64,000 nt of DNA, from assembly GCA_023213395.1 (NCBI GenBank), contig CM041465.1:207583741-207647740 (forward strand), given 5' to 3'. Positions 57,656 to 64,000 of the stretch are shown here, in pieces; positions within the stretch are counted from its first letter, which is position 1; every line of letters begins with the position of its first letter. The notes below the pieces were generated by a model. The model was not told the origin of the DNA and did not search any database. It saw only the letters and a program-made list of their open reading frames with translations. This DNA comes from Cycas panzhihuaensis. Its lineage: Eukaryota; Cycadophyta. The position numbers and the translations under genes are program-made.

Positions 57656-58800
57656 CACCTTCTAACACGCCAACAACCCTGATCTTATAAAGAAGATCCA
57701 ACAATTGAAGAGAGTGATGAGAGATGGAGGGCTAGGCAATGAGCTAGTCCAAGTCTGATTTTTCAAATAGATCCAATAGTTGGCTAAGTCAAATTCAGAA
57801 CAAGCGAGGTAGCGTTAATCTGCATGACCATACTGTGCATTCATTGAAATCCACAGCTCCAATAACACCCTTTTCAAACTTCCTTTTCTTCAAGAATGAT
57901 TTTAATCGTTGTGTATTAACCAAACAGTCGATTGATTCCCTATGGAATGCACCAAGCTTGATATATAGAGGCAAAGTTTGAACCTTTCTCAGGCATCTTT
58001 AACAAATATTTTAAATAATTTTTAAGGGTTTAAGTTGATTAAAATAAATTGCTTAAGTATGATGACACTATTGTTTTATAAATGTTTGAAAAACTTCATA
58101 CAAAAGGCTCCAAAAAGAAGCTACTTGAGTGTTAAAAGAAGCACTTTAAGTGTTTTACAAGAGCACTTAAAAATTGAAAAAGGTACCAAGTGCCATATGA
58201 AAAAATGCTTGCTTGCTTGTTGTGCTTGAAGTGGGTTCATTTTTAAGTGAATGAATATCCATTAAATGCCACTTTTAATCACATGTGCCAAGTAAACACA
58301 CCACCAAGACAATGTTAAGACTTTAAATAGCCCTAACTCACTCCAAAATAAGTGATTTTATATTTAAAAAATTGATATTTAGGCCCTTCTTAATGATTAG
58401 GGCAAGAAGATCACCATGTAGAGAGCCTTAAAAACACCTTGTGCAATGTGAATTTATCACTACAAGTATAAAACATTGACTAAAATCACTTGCTTTTAAG
58501 TCAAATAACACACACAATTTTTTTTGGTGTGTTAATGAGCTTAAAAAATTTAAAAAAGGTTGAAATTTCACTTTAAAATGATTAAAATATGATTTAAAAA
58601 CACTTAGAATCAAAACTTCGAGAAAATAAAGTTAATGAAATGTGAATTATGCTTGGAATATTCCAAATAACATATCCTAAAGTTTATTTTTTAATGTTAT
58701 CAATCAAAAATTTTCTTCGTAACTCGAATTGGCGACGATCATGGGCAAAAAATTGAATGTGCAACCAAGAATATCAATCAAATGGAGCACTTGTTGACTT
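57656..58800 (-). other. 5' leader of element D
   Basis: Non-coding and collinear with the C leader (43411-44450), up to CAATCAAATGGAGCACTT near 58790. The 5' LTR and PBS of D are absent; a different sequence begins at about 58800, so D is truncated at this side. Confidence 0.7.
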
Positions 58801-59729
58801 GGGAGATTATCTTATTACACTTATGAGATAAACACACTTGTCAATTGCACAGATTATAGTCTAGTTAAGGATACAGTCAACATATCATCACAGAAAGTAC
58901 ACATACTCCTTCTTAACTTCATACCACATAGCATAATCATGCAATAACACGTAATTGATACACATTCAGCCATATAACACATACAATATCAATTCCACGT
59001 AACTCTTCTTTCCATTAAGCAATAAGTTTGATTACACAGAGGGTTGGAATGCATTCCTGTGCATTCCAACAAAGATACACACTGTTACATGTGTATCCGG
59101 TGGTACTCATCATTATACACGGCTCAATTGGGTCATCATACGTCGGCATACGCACCATTGCGTACCCTGAATATTCAACTCTCACCCTAACCGAATGCTC
59201 CTTGCGAGCTTCCTTAAATGTGCCTCTTCGTACCTTTTTGGCTGAAGGGTTATAACTGTCTGTCATAACCGTACCCCTCCAGTCAAGCATACCTTTTCAT
59301 TAATCATTGGTTACACCTTAACCAATGCCTTAATCATGTCCGACGTCTGCTCAGTATGTCCGGCAACTCCCAGCTCCCACGGTCCCGTCTTTGTTATCGT
59401 CGCTTGCCTATTTTCGTTACGCCGATGGTGCGTATCGTGTTGCGTGCCTGTTCAGTGCGCTTTGTCATACGTACCTGCATCTTTGGTTTTTTCCACTGTT
59501 TTCCCTCGTGCGTACCTCCGTACAGTCTGTACCTGCACATCCAGGGTTATCCAGCCTACCTCTGGTCTTCCAACAACCATATGATCCAAAATATACCCCA
59601 ACATCTATCCTAGGTCAATAGTATGGGTTTGAACATCCTTGCTCAATAAAATTCCAAAAAATTTTCAAAATTTGGGGTATTCCTCCCCTCATTGTCTCAA
59701 GGTCTCCTGCCGCCTCTGTCTCTTGAGTC
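58801..59729 (-). other. 3' non-coding end or LTR region of gypsy element F
   Basis: Sequence downstream of ORF X on the F strand. It contains a perfect 11-bp inverted repeat (59043-59070), several CGTACC/GTACAG motifs and, near 59684-59697, an element-strand purine run GAGGGGAGGAATA that may be the polypurine tract. The LTR should lie to its left, but without a partner copy its limits cannot be set. Plus-strand open stretches at 59336-59621 overlap in three frames and show no motif. Confidence 0.45.
59043..59070. repeat. Perfect 11-bp inverted repeat
   Basis: GTTGGAATGCA, a 6-base loop TTCCTG, then TGCATTCCAAC. It could form a stable hairpin in RNA or single-stranded DNA. It lies in the putative LTR/3' region of F. 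Confidence 0.85.
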
Positions 59730-61042
59730 TCATCTTGTCGCTAAGATCTCCTCATTAATTTGTGTTAATGTAGCAATTATAGCATCTTTTTCCTTAATTT
59801 TATCTTGAAGGGCAGCTATCTCGGCTTTGTACCCTTCCTCCATTTCTTGAATAAGCTAAATGATATGTCCTGATTTATTATTTGGTGGGGGAGGTGCTGA
59901 GGCTTCACCTGCTTCCATTGTCGGAGGGAAGTCTTCCCATTCTTCCCAGAAAGCTTCTGCTTCTTCTTCCTCCTCCCCTTTCTTCTGTTTACCTCTTTTG
60001 TGGACAGCTTGCTTTGTCCGATGCAAAATAAGTGTTCCTGGTGTTTGCTGCAACCAGGTGAGTACCTTATTCATTTATTTTTGAACTCTTCTTTTTGCTT
60101 CCAGGTTGTGAATTGAATTCGGGAATTCTGCCACCCACTGTTTTATGATAGGTTCCCTCAGAGAAATGGTGGTTCTCGTTAACCGAACCTCCAGACATTG
60201 ATAAAATAAGATGGCCAATAATAAGGAGGGATGTCGAAAAGGATGTATCATGATCTCCTTAATTTGCTGCCTCATATTTTCTGCCAAAAATTCGAACCAA
60301 TTCATTTTTTCTCCATCCTGAATTTTTAATAATACTGGCATCATACCTCCTGGAATGTATGTATACTTCCATTTTGACAAAAATCTTGAATTTATAACTT
60401 TCGCTATCCACTGAAGTCTGACATCCATAATATCTGCCACACGAATTCCACCAGACATTATCTAAGTATTTTCTTAGCATAACTCTCTTAACCACATTTC
60501 GCGGTCGACTTCTGACCTCTTGGTAACTAGGGGGATTTCCCCTTCATTCGGAAGTTTTGTTATTGTGTGAATTATCTCCGCATCCATCTTGACCTTCCTG
60601 CTATCTTTTTAAGTGCTAACAGGATCTGGTCCATGAGTTCTGGGTCATAATACATAGGATTACAGTAAATGTAGTCTCCCCATCCTACTTGTCTTACCTT
60701 GGTTTGGAATTGAGATGGTAAAGCTTGTAATTCCTGTTTAAGCTTTGGTATAAAAGCCTCTTGGCATCCTACTGTCCTCATATTGGCTGTGGAATTCCGT
60801 AGATAGTTGTAATAACCAAAGAGTGCAAATAGGAACCCTACGTGCATACCTTTTGGGTATGGTTTGCAGTTTCCTTGAAATATTGTGCCGCAATGCGTAC
60901 CGTATTCACTTTTCCGTCTTCCAGGGTCGTACGGGTGTCCTTCAGCTACTTGGCAGAAAAATTCGGGGTCGATTCGTTCGTCATTTTCCGCTGCGTACCT
61001 CACAGGAATGCTGGCAGGTACGTAATGTTTTGTCTTATTCAT
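59730..61042 (-). pseudogene. ORF X, copy 1: unknown protein downstream of gypsy pol
   Basis: A long broken ORF on the same strand as F pol, about 437 codons. First part is open at 61042-60572 (156 codons, MNKTKHYVPASIPVRYAA, EFFCQVAEGHPYDPGRRK, MHVGFLFALFGYYNYLRN, VGWGDYIYCNPMYYDPEL). After a frameshift near 60580 one frame runs to 59730 with stops near 60475-60465, at 60075 and at 59856: ADIMDVRLQWIAKVINSRF, MNWFEFLAENMRQQIKEIM, VLTWLQQTPGTLIL, an acidic run KKGEEEEEAEAFWEEWED, PPPPNN and a coiled-coil-like end KAEIAALQDKIKEKDAII. No signal peptide or membrane span of an envelope protein is evident. I do not recognise the family. A decayed homologue lies at 32240-33390. Its place fits the additional 3' ORFs seen in some plant gypsy elements. 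Confidence 0.72.
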
Positions 61043-61330
61043 TGTTTTGTCTTATACGTGCTTATTGGTACGTATAATGTTATTCACTTTTCACTGTGCG
61101 TACTCAACTGTGTACTTCTTAGGTACGTTTGATGTAACCGGGTAACTTAGGCTTCCTTTACACTATGCGTACCCGACTGCGTACTTTTCAGGTACGTATA
61201 GTATAATTTTATTCAATTTTTGAACTATGTGTACTGGACTGTGTTTCCCTGGTACGTATAGTGTAATTTTTGTAATTTGGTCATTTTTTTAACTGTGCGT
61301 GCCTGGTAGCATACCTTTTTGGTACGTAAA
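61010..61330. repeat. GGTACGT tandem-repeat spacer between gypsy pol and ORF X
   Basis: GGTACGT occurs at 61017, 61067, 61122, 61191, 61251 and 61321 (spacings 50, 55, 69, 60, 70). Units share TGCGTAC...GTACTT..AGGTACGTATAGT.TAATTT, so each contains TGCGTAC and GGTACGTA in inverted relation. Arrays of short tandem units in the region 3' of pol are known for Tat-lineage gypsy elements. Confidence 0.8.
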
Positions 61331-61564
61331 ATATATTTTCTTTGTATGCTTCTGAATTTTCCTCTAAATTTTTTTTTTTTTTTCCAGTTTATAATCATCA
61401 TGCTATTGCTTATGTATGTGATGAGTTACGGTTGTTTTTTTTCTATTTTTTCCTTTTTTTTTCGTATCCATACCGAACTGGATCATGTTTCGGTATCAAG
61501 GCAACCATTCTGCCTCAATTCATGCAACACGTTATGGTACAACCAAATTACCTACCGGTAACTT
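61331..61564. other. T-rich spacer after F pol
   Basis: Long T runs on the plus strand (61368-61384 and 61434-61462), that is, A-rich on the element strand. Open stretches here on the plus strand are Phe-rich artefacts. Confidence 0.55.
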
Positions 61565-62538
61565 GCCTACTGCATGTATGGTTTCAACCTGCTACCATTT
61601 ACCCGAGTTGGTAGCAATGGCCCATCAATTTCTCGTAACTGCACTGATCCATTGTCGAAATTTTTTTCCGCGATGTAAGGTCCCATCCACCGCATCTTGA
61701 GTTTGCCGGGGTGCATCCTGAATTTGTTGTCGTAAAGTAATACTTAGTCTCCTTCCCTGAATTGTGGCATTCGCAAATGTCGATCGTGCTATGCCTTTTG
61801 TCGTTTTTTCTCCATATTTTGCAACCACTTCGCCATGTGTCTTTTTTCCTCTAGCTGTATCAGTTCTTCCAATCGTTGTCGTAGGGATTGGAAATCGTCC
61901 AAGCGGCATTGCATAGTGATTCTCAAGCTTGGTATCTCAAATTCAATCGGAAGAATAGCTTTCGTTCCATAAACTAACTGGAAGGAAGTTTGTCCAATCG
62001 ATCTTTTGTAAGTTGTTCTGAATGCCCATAATACCGACGGTAGTTTCTCCGCCTTGATCGGATCGTCCCACATCGCATATCTTCCGTAAACAATTCTCAA
62101 TAATATTGTTTGAACTTTACGCTTGCCCATTCGTGGGTAATATGGTGTTGATTTCTGATGGCTGATCATGAAAGTGGATGTCAACACTTCTATGGTCTGG
62201 TTCAGGAAATGGGCACCTTGGTCGCTGACGATCTCTAGAGGGCACCCAAATCGTGTGATAATCACTTCATCCGTGAATCTGTTGCATTTCTCTGAATCTG
62301 CTGTCTTTAATGCTCTCGCTTCCACCCATTTTGTCATATAATCAGTTGCGACTAGGATATATCGGGCTTTAGATCTCCGAGCGGCTGGTTTGATTGGTCC
62401 CACAAAGTCGAGTCCCCATTTCTCGAATGGTGCTAATGGTAAAATTGGGTGTAATGGTTGGAAATCCTGCCGATTAGGTTTTCCAACCCGTTGACAATAG
62501 TCGCATGCTCGTATCCATTTCTTTACATCCTCGAACAT
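61565..62538 (-). pseudogene. Gypsy element F: integrase
   Basis: Minus strand, open 62538-61789 (249 codons): CDYCQRVGKPNRQ (zinc-binding Cys pair; the His pair HEGIAGGHMG is at the end of the preceding ORF), GLDFVGPIKPA (first catalytic Asp), FGCPLEIVSDQGAHFLN (second Asp), then STPYYPRMGKRKVQTILLR where the canonical Gly-Gln-x-Glu is changed, so the Glu is lost, and WAFRTTYKRSIGQTSFQLVY. After a frame change come FREGD-VLLYDNK, PGKLKMRWMGPY and the end NGSRLKPYMQ near 61570. No chromodomain follows, so it is not a typical chromovirus; Athila/Tat-type is likely. Confidence 0.9.
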
Positions 62539-63345
62539 CGTCGGTCACCAGAATCTAGACATCAAGATCTTTCTCCATGTTGGCAACTTCCCCATATGTC
62601 CTCCTGCTATACCCTCGTGCGCTTGGCTCATGAGCTGATTGATCTCATGAGGTTGAATGCATCGTCGTAACACATCATCAGGTCCTAGTTTGTACAATTC
62701 TCCACTGATCAATTGGTATGGTTCAACTTTTCTAATAAAATTTCGCCGTTCTGTACGATCCAATTCTGGTGCTACTTCTCCAGTCACTAAATATTCTGGT
62801 ATCCCCTCATACCAGTCTGTTGGAACTGCTTCCACGTTGAACAATGCTGCATCTGGAAAATCATCTGGTATTCCCATAGCTCTTTCTCCATTTGGAATCC
62901 TTGATAATTGGTCTGGAATAATATGAGCTTTCCCCGGTTTTACAATAATTTTGAAAGAAAACTCTTGAAATAACATCATCCACCTACTAATTTGACCCCT
63001 CATTATTGGTTTATTTACGAGGTACATGAGCGCTTGATGATCCACAAAGAATATGAATGGATTTGCTAGTAAGTAATGTCGAAATTTCTGCAATGCGTAC
63101 ACCATTCCGAGTGCTTCTCTTTCTGTCGTAGTATAGTTCTGCTCGGCTTTTGTAAGTTTCCGACTTGCAAAATACACTGGATAATCTATCTTGTCATCAC
63201 TTGGTTGAGCTAATACGCATCCAATAGCGTATAGCGAAGCGTCCACATGCACATGGAAAGTTTTTGTCCAATCGAGAAATCGTAATATAGGTGCTGATAC
63301 AATGGCTTTCTTGAGTTTGAATGCATTCTCTTGGTCGTCATCCAT
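62539..63345 (-). pseudogene. Gypsy element F: RNase H and integrase zinc-finger start
   Basis: Open for 266 codons on the minus strand. RNase H: FHVHVDASLYAIGCVLAQ (Asp), YTTTEREALGMVYALQKF (Glu), PFIFFVDHQALMYLVNK (Asp), so the catalytic residues are present. Then the tether MLFQEFSFKIIVKPGKAH and DQLSRI, and the integrase N-terminal HEINQLMSQAHEGIAGGHMG. It ends in a stop at FW, three bases before the integrase ORF in the next frame block. This is the longest open frame in the window. The start ATG is internal; RT precedes it in a broken frame. Confidence 0.92.
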
Positions 63346-64000
63346 TCCAATTCAATATTTTTCCTCAATAGTTCCTCTAAGGGTCTGACGATATATGCAT
63401 TTCCTCGATAAATTTTACGTAATATCCGTCAATCCCAAAAACCTTTCAACGCTTCCTCGTAAGCGGTATCGAAAAATGCAAAATTACGAAACTTTGGGTG
63501 AATCATAGCAATCCTTCTTTGCTAACGATATGCCCCAATAAACTCCGAAGGGTATCAAAAAGGTACATTTTTCTGGGTTTAGACACAACTTATTTTCACG
63601 ACACGTTTGTAGCATTTCTTTCAAGTTTTCCATATGATTTTCATCGGTAGTATAAGGTCTAATCATCCAAAAATATCGCCACTTTGTCTCTAATCATCTT
63701 CCGAAATATGTTGATTACTATTCTCTGGAATGTGGCTGGAGCATTTGTCAATCCAAACAGCATCACTCTGTGGTGTATGTCCCCCATTCGGTAACGAATG
63801 TGGTTTTGGCTTGGTCTTCCGGAGCAATCACTTGGTTGTATCTCACGAACCCATCAAGAAAGAATATACCTCATTCCTCCCACGGTTTCGAATGTCTTCG
63901 TGAAGGGTAATGGAAAGGGTCCTTTTTGTTACTTTGTTCAATTGTCAGTAGTCCACACGGACATGTATTTTCCATTCTTCTTTGGAACTACTACCACGTG
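63346..64000 (-). pseudogene. Gypsy element F: reverse transcriptase, cut by window end
   Basis: Minus-strand RT pieces: KVAIFLDD followed directly by a stop (catalytic FLDD near 63667-63684), ENLKEMLQTCRENKLCLNPE, KCTFLIPFG and GISLAKKD (63666-63484). Upstream parts toward 64000 (VVVVPKKNGKY-like, near 63965-63998) are readable in pieces. Stops and frameshifts prevent a continuous reading. The protease and gag of F lie beyond the window. Confidence 0.88.

Noticed and set aside
59336-59621. Three overlapping plus-strand ORFs that might suggest a gene
   Set aside because: They overlap in all three frames, are Cys/Val/Leu-rich from base composition, and lie in the non-coding 3' region of gypsy F.
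59860-60084. Plus-strand Ser-rich ORF
   Set aside because: It is the mirror of the Glu-rich part of ORF X on the minus strand.
59730-61042. Envelope protein interpretation of ORF X
   Set aside because: No signal peptide, transmembrane span or furin-like site is evident; a coiled coil alone is not sufficient.
61319-61614. Plus-strand Phe-rich ORFs resembling membrane segments
   Set aside because: The hydrophobicity comes from T runs in the spacer after gypsy pol; the coding strand of the element is the opposite one.

Overview
This is plant nuclear DNA made almost entirely of old, nested LTR retrotransposons. I see no intact host gene, no rRNA or tRNA gene and no CRISPR array. The evidence for a plant is the Ty1/copia order (gag, protease, integrase, RT, RNase H), tRNA-iMet-type primer binding sites (TGGTATCAGAGC and variants), LTRs of about 200-550 bp with 5-bp target duplications, Ty3/gypsy pol without a visible chromodomain, and a captured fragment of a plant BRCT-domain gene (At4g02110-like). 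The density of decayed insertions suits a large, slowly purged genome such as a conifer's, but that is a weak inference.

Layout. 1-3177: two nested plus-strand copia 3' ends (A inside J). 3246-7040: minus-strand copia G, with a non-coding block of about 1.5 kb holding ~180-bp tandem repeats. 7041-10843: the LTR of element K, with element H inserted exactly at its LTR/PBS boundary. H (7354-10827) has 235-bp LTRs, TSD AACAT, a PBS and a PPT, and carries a decayed double-BRCT gene copy instead of gag-pol. 10844-12973: no gene. 12974-16503: deletion-derivative copia L (TSD CTCTC). 16504-18178: no gene. 18179-20818: LTR-bounded element M with a broken Pro/Gln-rich ORF. 20819-28028: copia N, whose 3' LTR is split by the non-autonomous element O (24839-27979). 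28656-33390: gypsy fragments, namely a plus-strand gag, a minus-strand RT, and a plus-strand copy of an uncharacterised ORF (X). 34400-45035: copia C, split by copia B (35672-40861). 45235-52791: near-complete copia E (TSD CCCAC), lying in the leader of element P (LTR 53491-53786). 54028-58800: copia D, same family as A and C. 58800-64000: gypsy F, with pol, a GGTACGT tandem-repeat spacer and a second copy of ORF X downstream of pol.

Activity. All coding regions seen are broken by stops, frameshifts or deletions, and several catalytic residues are lost. Hand comparison of the LTR pairs of H, B and E gives about 10-11, 10 and 9-10 percent mismatch, mostly transitions, so these elements are of similar, considerable age. 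The two most notable features are the BRCT gene capture in H and the two-copy unknown ORF X associated with gypsy elements.
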